This document shows, in pieces, positions 34,426-43,062 of a stretch of 64,000 bases of DNA (positions are counted from its first letter, which is position 1; each line of letters starts with the position of its first letter). The notes below the pieces were generated by a model that was not told the origin of the DNA, made no database searches, and worked only from the letters and a program-made list of their open reading frames with translations. This DNA comes from an uncultured Dysgonomonas sp. (GTDB taxonomy: Bacteria; Bacteroidota; Bacteroidia; Bacteroidales; Dysgonomonadaceae). The position numbers and the translations under genes are program-made. Where the stretch lies: assembly GCF_900079725.1 (NCBI RefSeq), contig NZ_LT599032.1, forward strand, positions 1,234,871 through 1,298,870. The letters are read 5' to 3'.

Positions 34426-35991
34426 TCAATAAAACAAGTAGTTATGTTCATTCCGTTTGAAACGATAGCGTTGACGAGGTATAGGCAAAGGATCCTGAGT
34501 AGAAATATCCCATCTGAGTAGAGCCTCAATCATTTCATCTTTTACATTACTGTATTCTTTGTTTCTAAAGAGGTTATTCAGTTCAGAAGGATCATTCTTT
34601 AGGTTATAAAGTTGTCCGTTACCATCCATATCATACACCAGCTTCCAGTCTCCTTTGCGAAGCATGCGCATGGTCCCGCTCTGTGTCCATGTATTCAGTT
34701 CATCAAAGAACAAGCCTTTTTTACCAACAGCTCCCTCTTCTTTATAATCGGTAGCATCAGCCTTAGTGTAATACATACCGCCAAATCCATCCTGAGCCAT
34801 TACACTTGCGAATTCCTTCTCAGGGTAATCCTTTCCCTGCAACATCGGCCACAGGCTGCGTCCTTGCACTCCTATCGGAATATCTGCACCGATAACTTCA
34901 CATACGGTAGGGAATATATCTATCAGGCTGATATGCGATTTCTGTGGCATTGCGGAGGCTTTTATCCCCGGCCCTGTCCATTGCATAGGGATTCGGGTGA
35001 TAGCATCGTCCAGACCTACACCTTTCTTCATCAATCCATACTCTCCTACATAATCTCCATGATCTGCGACAAAGATAATAATCGTGTTATCATAAACTCC
35101 TTTCGCTTTCAGGTTATTCACAAAACGAGCCAGCTGATCATCTATCATACGCAACATTCCATGATAAATAGAACGTAAACGTTGCAGATCCTGCTGATAT
35201 CCGATGTGCCCCTGCCCCATCATTTCGGCAAGAAGCTGATATTCGGTCCCTTTCGTTTCCTGACCTTTAGCTGAACTTCCCATTTGAGGAAGTGATTCCG
35301 GTGGAAACATTGAATAATAAGGTTCACAGACCTGATAAGGATTGTGCGGCTCTGCTATCGAGAACCACATCAGAAAAGGCTTCTCTCCCTGAGAATCTAT
35401 CCACTGGGAAGCATCATCTACCATACGGTAAGGCAACTGCCCTTCGGGTCCATAGGGCGAAGGAGTCATACTGGCATACATATCCAGTGTTCCCAGAAAT
35501 TTATCGAATGCTTCACCTATCTTACTTTTATTATTCGACGGCTGCCCTCCATGGTCGTACGGGCTCCAATAATCTACACGTTCAGGGGTCAGATGCGAAT
35601 GGTTTTTACCAATCATAGCTGTCACATATCCTTTCTCTCTCGCCACATCGAAAAGGTCTTTCGTATAATAAGCATCTTTAATATTATGATTGGATCTGAC
35701 ACGGGTAGAACTAGGGAAACGTCCCGTCAGCATAGATACACGAGCCGGGCCGCTGGCCGGTGCCGATGTATAAGCTCGGTCGAACCAGGCTCCCTCTTTT
35801 GCCAGCTTATCGGCAAAAGGCATTGTATTCAGCGGGTATCCTTCCCTCTGCAACAAATCTGCACGCAACTGGTCTGCCATTATAATAATGACATTGGGGT
35901 TCTTAGATGTATTTTGTGAAAAAGCAGGAAGTATTATACAGGTAGAAAATGATACACCTGCCAATATTTTTTCACCAATATTATTTATCAT
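34426..35991 (-). CDS. Exported sulfatase, serine-type
   Basis: A 521-residue secreted sulfatase (alkaline phosphatase superfamily). The signal peptide ends near LPAFSQ (25-26). A Cys at 18 is not followed by a good lipobox context, so a soluble periplasmic form is likely. Metal-binding IIMADQ (D40) is near the N-terminus. The formylglycine motif is S80-G-P-A-R in ASGPARVSMLTGR, the Ser type matured by the radical-SAM enzyme anSME rather than by oxygen-dependent FGE. FVADHGDYVGEYGLM is the second metal block. The substrate is unknown; host or plant sulfated glycans are likely given the phylum. No SusC/D or glycosidase genes are adjacent, and no anSME gene is in the window. Confidence 0.92.
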   Translation of the reverse strand: MINNIGEKILAGVSFSTCIILPAFSQNTSKNPNVIIIMADQLRADLLQREGYPLNTMPFADKLAKEGAWFDRAYTSAPASGPARVSMLTGRFPSSTRVRSNHNIKDAYYTKDLFDVAREKGYVTAMIGKNHSHLTPERVDYWSPYDHGGQPSNNKSKIGEAFDKFLGTLDMYASMTPSPYGPEGQLPYRMVDDASQWIDSQGEKPFLMWFSIAEPHNPYQVCEPYYSMFPPESLPQMGSSAKGQETKGTEYQLLAEMMGQGHIGYQQDLQRLRSIYHGMLRMIDDQLARFVNNLKAKGVYDNTIIIFVADHGDYVGEYGLMKKGVGLDDAITRIPMQWTGPGIKASAMPQKSHISLIDIFPTVCEVIGADIPIGVQGRSLWPMLQGKDYPEKEFASVMAQDGFGGMYYTKADATDYKEEGAVGKKGLFFDELNTWTQSGTMRMLRKGDWKLVYDMDGNGQLYNLKNDPSELNNLFRNKEYSNVKDEMIEALLRWDISTQDPLPIPRQRYRFKRNEHNYLFY

Positions 35992-36147
35992 ATTTTAGAT
36001 TTCAAGATTCAACACTTATTTACGAATTACGCAAGATTAAAGCCATATAGTACGATCAACACTAACGATATCGGATAAAAAGTAACACTTTTATCATTTA
36101 CTCGAAATACCTATAATACTTACAATCAATACAATAACACTAAAAAG

Positions 36148-36162
36148 GTAACAAAAGTAACA
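36148..36162. repeat. GTAACAAAAGTAACA word
   Basis: An exact copy of the 15-mer seen at 4694-4708 and, inverted, at 52134-52148. It lies in the 265-base gap between pncB and the sulfatase gene, which otherwise shows nothing I can name. The following sequence (CACC, T-run, CTGTCACTATTTT) also resembles the flank near 5100. Confidence 0.65.
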
Positions 36163-36256
36163 CCTTTTTTCGTTTTTTTACGCTGTCACTATTTTATCAT
36201 ATAACACACTTGTTTTCTGCATTGTATAGATAAAATAAATTTAGAAATGTAACACT

Positions 36257-37420
36257 TTATATCAATCCCATAGTACGAAGACTCAGATCAATTTCTCTCT
36301 CATCTCCTGTATGCTTCCCGGCAACATCCGATAATTTAACAGCTTTCAGATACTTAGAATCTTTCTTATGCACCTTCACATCGGTAAGCTTTATTACTAT
36401 ATTCAGAGGTTTTACTCCTACATCATTTGAGAAGAATGTACCGATACCGTATGTATCATGCATACGCCCTGCCACATGATTCTTTATAGCCTTCACCGAT
36501 TCCAGATTCAGGGAATCACTGAATACGAGAGTTTTTGATGTTGGGTCGATACGGTTTTTCTCATAAAACCGGATTGCTTTATCTGCGAACACCAGCGGAT
36601 CGCTACTATCGTGGCGTACACCGTCAAACAATTTTGCGTGTTTGAGACTGAACGAGTCAAAGAATGCATCAGTCGTATATGTGTCCGTAAGGGCGATACC
36701 CAGACTGCCGTCATATACATCCACCCATGCTTCCAGTCCTTTGATATTTGCCGAGCGGTATCCATAGATAGCCCCGTGATACATAAACCATTCATGCGGC
36801 ATAGTACCAATAGGAGTAGTATTGTATTTCATAGCCAGATATACATTGCTTGTACCTTTGAAATATTCTCCCGAATTAGCTTTCAGTGCTCCTACCACCT
36901 TATCCTGTACCTCAAAAGAGAAACGGCGGCGCGTACCGAATTCCGAATAATCAGCTTCTATCCCGCTCAATGCTTTAGCTTTTACCACAGCTTTCTCTTC
37001 CACATCTGCGGGCATAGCTCCGGTCATCTGGAAATACAGTTCGGATATGATAGCTAACAATGGGACTTCCCACAGTACAGTACGATACCAATACCCTTCT
37101 ATAACGACGCTGAGGTCTCCTCCCTCCTGTACGATAGTGACCTCTTCGGGTTTATACGTGAATCCCTCGAGAAAGTCGACAAATACAGGATCGAAAAAGT
37201 AACACTTTGTTTTCACAAATTTCTTTTCTTCCTGTGTCAGTTTCAGATCGGCCATTGCTGCCACTTCTTCGCGCATTCTTTCGGCAAAGCCTTCCGGAAA
37301 TTGTGTCCCTCCCCGGTTGGTAAACGCATACTTAACATACGCCCACGGGTATAGTTTCTGTATGGCAAGCATTACGGAGAATTTATAAAGGTCGTTGTCG
37401 GTGAAATGTTTAATTATCAT
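36257..37420 (-). CDS. pncB: Nicotinate phosphoribosyltransferase
   Basis: A 387-residue enzyme that makes nicotinate mononucleotide from nicotinate and PRPP with ATP, the first step of the Preiss-Handler NAD salvage route. The N-terminus FTDNDLYKFSVMLAI and FTNRG are family hallmarks. The active-site histidine lies in GVRHDSSDP, the phosphohistidine of type I enzymes, and LVFSDSLNLE and FFSNDVG form the PRPP site. The length matches E. coli PncB (400). It is monocistronic with a promoter at 37446-37453. Confidence 0.93.
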   Translation of the reverse strand: MIIKHFTDNDLYKFSVMLAIQKLYPWAYVKYAFTNRGGTQFPEGFAERMREEVAAMADLKLTQEEKKFVKTKCYFFDPVFVDFLEGFTYKPEEVTIVQEGGDLSVVIEGYWYRTVLWEVPLLAIISELYFQMTGAMPADVEEKAVVKAKALSGIEADYSEFGTRRRFSFEVQDKVVGALKANSGEYFKGTSNVYLAMKYNTTPIGTMPHEWFMYHGAIYGYRSANIKGLEAWVDVYDGSLGIALTDTYTTDAFFDSFSLKHAKLFDGVRHDSSDPLVFADKAIRFYEKNRIDPTSKTLVFSDSLNLESVKAIKNHVAGRMHDTYGIGTFFSNDVGVKPLNIVIKLTDVKVHKKDSKYLKAVKLSDVAGKHTGDEREIDLSLRTMGLI

Positions 37421-37445
37421 ATATCCCGGATTTTTAATGAAATAA

Positions 37446-37453
37446 CAAATATA
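37446..37453 (-). promoter_or_regulatory. -7 promoter element of pncB
   Basis: TATATTTG on the minus strand, 26 bases before the start, leader about 19 bases. Confidence 0.6.
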
Positions 37454-37469
37454 AGTTTTTTATATAACA

Positions 37470-37514
37470 AAAAAACAAAAGCCGAAGTTGAATCGAAATC
37501 CAAAATCGGCTTTT
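37470..37514 (-). terminator. Terminator after the DUF1015 gene
   Basis: AAAAGCCGA pairs with TCGGCTTTT across a 20-base loop, followed on the minus strand by GTTTTTTTG. Confidence 0.7.
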
Positions 37515-37535
37515 ATTTATATAATTGAACGTTTT

Positions 37536-38780
37536 CTAATCGAGCTTATGTATCACTAGTCCCGAACGGAGTTTTGGCTCAAACCAGGTTGTTTTCGGCG
37601 GCATAATATTTCCGGAATCGGCAATATCCATCAACTGCTTCATAGTCACTGGATATAAAGCAAGCGCCAGTTTCATTTCACCACTGTCGACACGTTTTTT
37701 CAATTCGCCTAATCCCCTGATACCTCCGACGAAATCGATACGCTTATCCGAACGCAGGTCTTTGATGCCCAGTATTTCGTCCAGGATATATTTTGACGAA
37801 ATAGTCACATCCAGTACGCCGATAGGGTCGTTGTCGTCATAAGTACCTTCTTTAGCAGTCAGGCTGTAACATTTACCTTCGAGGTAAATAGAAAAATTAT
37901 GCAATCCGGTAGGAGCTGTTATATCCGCTCCTTTTTCTTCCACAGTGAAATGATCTTCCAGTTTTTTTAAAAATTCAACTGCCGATAACCCGTTAAGGTC
38001 TTTCACCAGACGGTTATAATCTATTATATTTAATTGGGTATCAGGGAAACAAACTGCCATAAAGAAGTTATATTCTTCATCCCCTTTATGATTCGGGTTC
38101 TGTTTTGCTTTTTCCGCACCTACCAACGCTGCGGCTGCCGAGCGGTGATGCCCGTCTGCTATGTACAGGTCAGGTATTGCAGCAAATAATTCAGTAATCC
38201 GTTGTATATCGTTTTTATCTTTTATTACCCAGAAATGATGGCCCACACCATCGCTTGCTGTGAAATCATATTCTGCTGTACCGGAAATAACCCTCTTTAC
38301 TATTTCATCCAAGCCGTCATTGTCAGGATATGCAAAGAAAACAGGCTCTATATTGGCATTATTTATCCGTACGTGCTTCATACGATCCTCTTCCTTATCC
38401 CTGCGTGTCAATTCATGTTTTTTTATCCTGTCGTTCATGTAATCTTCCACATGCGAACAAACAACAAGTCCATACTGCGTTTTTCCGTTCATTGTCTGGG
38501 CATACACATAGTAGTATTCTTCGGGATCTTGTACCAGCCAGCCTTTTTCCTGAAATTTATTAAAGTTCTCTACGGCACGGTTGTAAACGTCCTGATGATG
38601 CTCATCAATTATTGTTTCAAAGTCAATCTCTGGCTTAATTATACGATACAGTGATTTCTCATTGCCTTCGGCTTCGAGACGGGCTTCTAGTGAACTCAGT
38701 ACATCATAAGGACGGGAAACTACTTCCTTTACAATACTCTTGGGAGGTCTTATCCCCCTGAACGGTTTAATTACAGCCAT
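37536..38780 (-). CDS. DUF1015 family protein
   Basis: A 414-residue cytosolic protein of the DUF1015 family. It has the N-terminal IKPFRGIRPPK and VVSRPYDVLS, the central IADGHHRSAAA motif with its histidine pair, and the C-terminal end MPPKTTWFEPKLRSGLVIHKLD. The family is widespread, is usually found next to serA/serC in Bacteroidetes and clostridia, and has no proven activity. The HH motif suggests a metal or nucleophile site. Here it is divergent from serC-serA with 380 bases between. A link to serine metabolism is inference from neighbourhood. Confidence 0.9.
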   Translation of the reverse strand: MAVIKPFRGIRPPKSIVKEVVSRPYDVLSSLEARLEAEGNEKSLYRIIKPEIDFETIIDEHHQDVYNRAVENFNKFQEKGWLVQDPEEYYYVYAQTMNGKTQYGLVVCSHVEDYMNDRIKKHELTRRDKEEDRMKHVRINNANIEPVFFAYPDNDGLDEIVKRVISGTAEYDFTASDGVGHHFWVIKDKNDIQRITELFAAIPDLYIADGHHRSAAAALVGAEKAKQNPNHKGDEEYNFFMAVCFPDTQLNIIDYNRLVKDLNGLSAVEFLKKLEDHFTVEEKGADITAPTGLHNFSIYLEGKCYSLTAKEGTYDDNDPIGVLDVTISSKYILDEILGIKDLRSDKRIDFVGGIRGLGELKKRVDSGEMKLALALYPVTMKQLMDIADSGNIMPPKTTWFEPKLRSGLVIHKLD

Positions 38781-39160
38781 GACACTTTGGTTTTTATAAT
38801 AAGGTTAAATAATATTTCGAATAAGGCATTGAGTTTTCAACAATGAATACTTTCTTTTTGTCAGTTACAAATATATAAAAACAATGAAAAACAAGAGCAG
38901 TTTTATCGAATAATTGATTCCAAATATGCTGTAAAAAACATTTTGACACCACCTTCAAAATAAAGGTAAGAATAATCCTTTTAAAATATGTTGTTTTAAG
39001 ATATAATTACTAATTTTGAGAGCCTTAAGGCTTCAGGCCTTTTATTGCTCCCGGCTGACAAAATAGCAATAAATCACTTATAATCAGAAAAATATACAAT
39101 TAAATATTCACTTTTATTTAAATAACGCAGAAGAATACTAATTCCTAATTTTTTATAACA
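38781..39160. other. Regulatory gap between DUF1015 gene and serC
   Basis: It holds the minus-strand -7 element TATATTTG (38868-38875) for the DUF1015 gene and a plus-strand TAATTTTG (39011-39018, with TTG at 38991-38993, a short spacer of 17) that could start serC RNA near 39025. A hairpin-prone AGCCTTAAGGCTTCAGGCCTTTT (39021-39043) overlaps that start and might act as an attenuator. No small gene was found. Confidence 0.45.
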
Positions 39161-40234
39161 ATGAAGAAATATAATTTTAGTGCAGGTCCTTCAATTCTTC
39201 CTCAGCAAACTATAGAGGAAACAGCGAAAGCCATACTGGATTTCAACGGGTCATCATTCTCTTTAATGGAAGTGAGCCACCGTGGGAAAGATTTCCAGGG
39301 CGTAATGGACGAAACTGTTGAGTTGTTCAAAGAACTATTGGAAGTACCCGCAGGTTATTCAGTAATCTTCCTCGGCGGAGGTGCCAGCCTTCAGTTCTGT
39401 ATGATACCATACAACCTGCTGGAGAAAAAAGCTGCCTATCTGAATACAGGTACATGGGCCAGCAAAGCATTGAAAGAAGCTAAGTTATTCGGAGAAGTAG
39501 TAGAAGTGGCAACATCAAAACCTGCCAACTTTACATATATTCCTAAAGATTATGTTATTCCTACCGACGCGGATTATTTCCATATCACTACCAACAATAC
39601 AATCTTTGGTACCGAATTGCATAAAGATCTGGATTCTCCTGTACCATTGGTAGCAGATATGTCTTCCGATATATTTTCACGTCCTGTAGATGTTTCTAAA
39701 TATGCTTTAATATACGGTGGCGCGCAGAAAAACCTGGCTCCTGCCGGACTAACATTTGTAATCGTAAAAGACGAATTGCTGGGGAAAGTAACCCGTCCGA
39801 TACCAACAATGCTTGACTACCGCACTCATATCGAGAACGGTTCTATGTTCAATACTCCTCCGGTAGTACCTATATATGGAGCTATGCAAACATTGAGATG
39901 GCTGAAAGCTAATGGTGGTGTACCGGCTATGTACAAACGTAACCAGGAAAAAGCTGCATTGCTTTACAATGAAATTGACCGCAACCCGGTATTCAAAGGA
40001 ACTTGCGCTATCGAAGACCGTTCACTGATGAACGTATGTTTCGTTCTTTCTTCGGAATATGAAGGAAATGAAGCTGCATTCCTTGAATTTGCCAAATCGA
40101 AAGGTTTGTACGAACTGAAAGGACACCGTTCTGTAGGCGGTTTCCGTGCTTCTATCTACAATGCAATGCCGATTGAAGGCGTACAGGCATTAGTGGATGC
40201 AATGAAAGAATTTGAAAAACAAATTGCAAAATAA
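39161..40234 (+). CDS. serC: Phosphoserine aminotransferase
   Basis: A 357-residue PLP enzyme converting 3-phosphohydroxypyruvate and glutamate to phosphoserine and 2-oxoglutarate. The start [13 protein letters not shown], the GGGASLQF phosphate loop, MSSDIFSRP, the PLP Lys in [12 protein letters not shown] and the C-terminal [14 protein letters not shown] are all present. serA follows after 81 bases that contain a repeat tract. Together they make serine from glycolytic 3-phosphoglycerate. The third enzyme, SerB, is elsewhere. Confidence 0.95.
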   Translation: MKKYNFSAGPSILPQQTIEETAKAILDFNGSSFSLMEVSHRGKDFQGVMDETVELFKELLEVPAGYSVIFLGGGASLQFCMIPYNLLEKKAAYLNTGTWASKALKEAKLFGEVVEVATSKPANFTYIPKDYVIPTDADYFHITTNNTIFGTELHKDLDSPVPLVADMSSDIFSRPVDVSKYALIYGGAQKNLAPAGLTFVIVKDELLGKVTRPIPTMLDYRTHIENGSMFNTPPVVPIYGAMQTLRWLKANGGVPAMYKRNQEKAALLYNEIDRNPVFKGTCAIEDRSLMNVCFVLSSEYEGNEAAFLEFAKSKGLYELKGHRSVGGFRASIYNAMPIEGVQALVDAMKEFEKQIAK

Positions 40235-40245
40235 TTATTTAATGC

Positions 40246-40312
40246 GCCGATATGCCAATGTGCCGATGCTTAAACAGCTAACGGCTGATGGCGGAAGGCT
40301 AAAAGCTTTTTT
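40246..40312. repeat. Dyad-word tract between serC and serA
   Basis: GCCGATATGCCAATGTGCCGATGC, followed by CAGCTAACGGCTGATGGCGGAAGGCTAAAAGC. The first word family recurs inverted near 41321-41352, the second near 26809, 32272 and 56141. Confidence 0.6.
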
Positions 40313-40315
40313 TGA

Positions 40316-41239
40316 ATGAAAGTATTAATAGCAACAGATAAACCTTTTGCAGCGGAAGCAGTAAACGGTATCCGCGATGTAATCGTAAAAGCAGGCTTCG
40401 AACTTGTTTTACTTGAAAAATATACAGAGAAGAAACAATTACTGGATGCTGTAGCTAATGCTGATGCGGCAATTATCCGCAGCGACATATTCGATAAAGA
40501 AGTACTGGATGCAGCAAAAAATCTGAAAATTGTTGTGCGTGCAGGTGCAGGTTTCGACAATATAGAACTGGATGCTGCAACAGCAAACAATATTTGTGTA
40601 ATGAACACTCCGGGACAGAATGCGAATGCTGTAGCAGAGTTGGCTCTTGGACTGGCTGTATATGCAGTGCGTAACTTCTATAACGGAACATCAGGCACCG
40701 AACTTATGGGTAAAAAACTTGGTATTCACGCGTATGGAAATGTAGGGCGTAATGTGGCACGCGTAGCTAAAGGCTTCGGCATGGAGGTGTATGCATACGA
40801 CCCCTTCCTGACTGCGGAAGCTATCGAAAAAGAGGGAGTGAAAGCGGTGGCGTCAGCCGAAGACCTATACACTACCTGCCAGTTTGTTTCATTGCATATT
40901 CCGGCAACTGCCGAGACTAAGAATTCTATCAATTATGCGCTGTTGAGTAAAATGCCGAAAAATGCATTACTTATCAATACTGCACGTAAGGAAGTTATCA
41001 ATGAAGCCGAGATCATTAAGCTGATGGAAGACCGTAAAGATTTCAAATATGTCACCGACATTATGCCGGGCAACCATGCTGAAATGGCGGAAAAATTTGC
41101 AGGACGGTATTTCTCTACTCCTAAAAAAATGGGAGCGCAGACTGCCGAAGCGAATACCAATGCAGGTATAGCAGCAGCCAACCAGATCGTCGATTTCATT
41201 AAGAACGGAAATGAACGTTTCAGAGTGAATAAAAAGTAA
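40316..41239 (+). CDS. serA: D-3-phosphoglycerate dehydrogenase, short Lys-type (IIIK)
   Basis: A 307-residue 2-hydroxyacid dehydrogenase with only the substrate and NAD domains; the regulatory ACT and ASB domains are absent, so serine feedback is not expected. The NAD turn is HAYGNVGRN (138-146), the substrate Arg is in NTARKEV (R224), and RAGAGFDNI (75-83) is typical. Where most family members have the catalytic His of TPHIG, this one reads TPKKMGAQT, with Lys270. This is the type IIIK enzyme known from Bacteroidetes and from Entamoeba. A terminator follows at 41263-41300. Confidence 0.93.
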   Translation: MKVLIATDKPFAAEAVNGIRDVIVKAGFELVLLEKYTEKKQLLDAVANADAAIIRSDIFDKEVLDAAKNLKIVVRAGAGFDNIELDAATANNICVMNTPGQNANAVAELALGLAVYAVRNFYNGTSGTELMGKKLGIHAYGNVGRNVARVAKGFGMEVYAYDPFLTAEAIEKEGVKAVASAEDLYTTCQFVSLHIPATAETKNSINYALLSKMPKNALLINTARKEVINEAEIIKLMEDRKDFKYVTDIMPGNHAEMAEKFAGRYFSTPKKMGAQTAEANTNAGIAAANQIVDFIKNGNERFRVNKK

Positions 41240-41262
41240 TTAGCCAATAGACTAATAATATA

Positions 41263-41300
41263 AAAGACTTCGATAAATCATTATCGGAGTCTTTTTGTTT
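41263..41300 (+). terminator. Terminator after serA
   Basis: AAAGACTTCGATAA (41263-41276), loop ATCA, TTATCGGAGTCTTT (41281-41294) with one U-G pair, then TTGTTTTT. Confidence 0.85.
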
Positions 41301-41320
41301 TTATTTATTAAATTCATCTT

Positions 41321-41354
41321 TGTATTGGCATATTAACTCATTAGCACATTAATA
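41321..41354. repeat. Word TTGGCATATTAACTCATTAG next to MFS gene end
   Basis: The complement of the word near 40249 (ATATGCCAATGTGC). It lies between the serA terminator and the convergent efflux operon end. Confidence 0.5.
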
Positions 41355-42962
41355 TCACCCTGACATATCGTTACCCATCTTCATCAATCTCACAGGTTTA
41401 AACTGAAGAAAATAAAGTACAATGCAAACTAAAAGGAAAATACCCAGAATCAACATCCAGCCTGCGATGGTTTTTATACTTACCGTTACTGCTTGTATCT
41501 GTATCTTCTGATACAATGCGTTAGTCGCTATCCGTTGCGCGTCCTCGAGGCTCCAGCCCTGCGACAATGCAGTATTTACTGATGTGGTAAACTGGCTACC
41601 GGCCAAAGCATTCTGCATATCCACACCTTCAGAAAGGACACTTACATTTTTTTGTTGCAGACGATACAGCCAGTTTGTGAGGACTGATGCACCTATTGCA
41701 GGAGCAAGAGCCGAACGGGCCGATATCATAAAAAATGCATTATATATAAGCTGTTTGGGTGAGAGTCCGTATATGCCATAAATGGCAAATGCCACAAACA
41801 GCACCAACATACCCACACCCCTGAGAAACATCAGTAGATAAAGATCTTCGTACAAGCCTGCAGGCGTTATCATAAAATACAGGAGCGCCAGTGAAATTGT
41901 AAAACAGGCAAAACCCATAAAGATAAGCCAAGCCATGCGTATTTCTTTTACAAACCAGTAATAACATATAACCCCTCCTACCAGAAAGCCCGGAATCATA
42001 TACAAATACAGTTCATTCATATGCGTACTATCCAGCCTCAGCACATTGGTAGTATAAGAAGATATCAGTATACTGAATGATGCATAGAACATCAGTACAA
42101 AAGAAAGGAGATATACCGTTACCGAATTACGGTTTTTCAGCACACTCATATCCAGAAAAGGCGTATCGGAAAACTGACGGCGAAGAAAAAGCCAACCTGT
42201 AAGCGGAATCAGTATTGTTGCTATTATGATACTGGTTGAAGAAAACCAGTCTTCCGTTTTTCCATATGTTGCCACATATACAATAGCCATAAAGCAAACC
42301 GACACAAGGAAAAAGCTCAGCCAGTCTATATCCCTGAAAGGAATACGCACCAGCCTGCGGGCAAACGACATGCATACAACCACTGCAATAATGGCGACCA
42401 ACAACATCAATATCATAAAATAATACATATACTGCCAGTTATACAGATAAGCCAGCTCTGCTGTGAGGACTAAAGACAATTGTCCGCATATCAATGTAAT
42501 AGGATAAAACTTTGCGTAAAATTCGTTACGTGTTCCGCTCGGGCTTAATGCCGGCATCAATATGTTGATAGTCTCAATCATCGAAAAAGCCTTGAAATAA
42601 CCGATAAAGAAGCTGCAAACGATGATTACTTCTATGTAGTCTGTTTCGGCACATATCAGGCTGAGTAATACCTGGAATAAGAGGACCACAAGAATGATCG
42701 TTTTGGCTGTAGCCAAAGGTTTTATTTTCGGTATAACCAGATATGCAACGGCCATACCGACCGATGATGCATAATAAGCCATGTTGATATCCTCGGATAT
42801 AACGCCAAGATAACTGGATATGTCTATATTACTGCCTGTGTATGCACCGTTGACCAGTAATACAGGAATAAGTATAGTAAGAGCAACAACCACCTTGAGC
42901 CAGTTCGGGACCCAGCTTCTGAAAGGACTGATTGTCGTTGTGCGTATTACCGGAATTATCAT
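41355..42962 (-). CDS. MFS multidrug efflux transporter, DHA2/EmrB-like
   Basis: A 535-residue inner-membrane protein with about 14 spans, the DHA2 topology. Motif-like segments include YYASSVGMAVAYLVIP and RNSVTVYLLSFVLMFYASF. A periplasmic loop near 440-490 is rich in Gln/Asn/Ser (QKNVSVLSEGVDMQNALAG), as in Bacteroidetes EmrB-like proteins. It is the last gene of the operon MarR-TolC-HlyD-MFS and starts about 100 bases after the HlyD gene. With those it should form a proton-driven pump across both membranes for drugs, bile salts or fatty acids. The canonical motif C is not clear. Substrates are unknown. Confidence 0.85.
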   Translation of the reverse strand: MIIPVIRTTTISPFRSWVPNWLKVVVALTILIPVLLVNGAYTGSNIDISSYLGVISEDINMAYYASSVGMAVAYLVIPKIKPLATAKTIILVVLLFQVLLSLICAETDYIEVIIVCSFFIGYFKAFSMIETINILMPALSPSGTRNEFYAKFYPITLICGQLSLVLTAELAYLYNWQYMYYFMILMLLVAIIAVVVCMSFARRLVRIPFRDIDWLSFFLVSVCFMAIVYVATYGKTEDWFSSTSIIIATILIPLTGWLFLRRQFSDTPFLDMSVLKNRNSVTVYLLSFVLMFYASFSILISSYTTNVLRLDSTHMNELYLYMIPGFLVGGVICYYWFVKEIRMAWLIFMGFACFTISLALLYFMITPAGLYEDLYLLMFLRGVGMLVLFVAFAIYGIYGLSPKQLIYNAFFMISARSALAPAIGASVLTNWLYRLQQKNVSVLSEGVDMQNALAGSQFTTSVNTALSQGWSLEDAQRIATNALYQKIQIQAVTVSIKTIAGWMLILGIFLLVCIVLYFLQFKPVRLMKMGNDMSG

Positions 42963-42967
42963 TTTTA

Positions 42968-43062
42968 TATTAGTTACGAGTTACTTTTCCCTTCGGGCAA
43001 TTACTAGTTACAAGTCGCTTGCGCCATTATTAATTATTAATTTTTCATTCTTAATTAATTCC
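42968..43062. repeat. Word tracts between HlyD and MFS genes
   Basis: GTTACGAGTTAC and ATTACTAGTTACAAGTCGC flank CCCTTCGGGCAA (42968-43018), and then TTATTAATTATTAATTTTTCATTCTTAATTAATTCC (43026-43061). The AT-rich word recurs near 46841-46916. Confidence 0.5.

Noticed and set aside
34612-35178. 188-codon open frame opposite the sulfatase gene
   Set aside because: Antisense to conserved coding sequence; no family features.
40316-41239. SerA as inactive because the catalytic His is missing
   Set aside because: Lys at this position defines an active class (IIIK), and the gene is intact next to serC.
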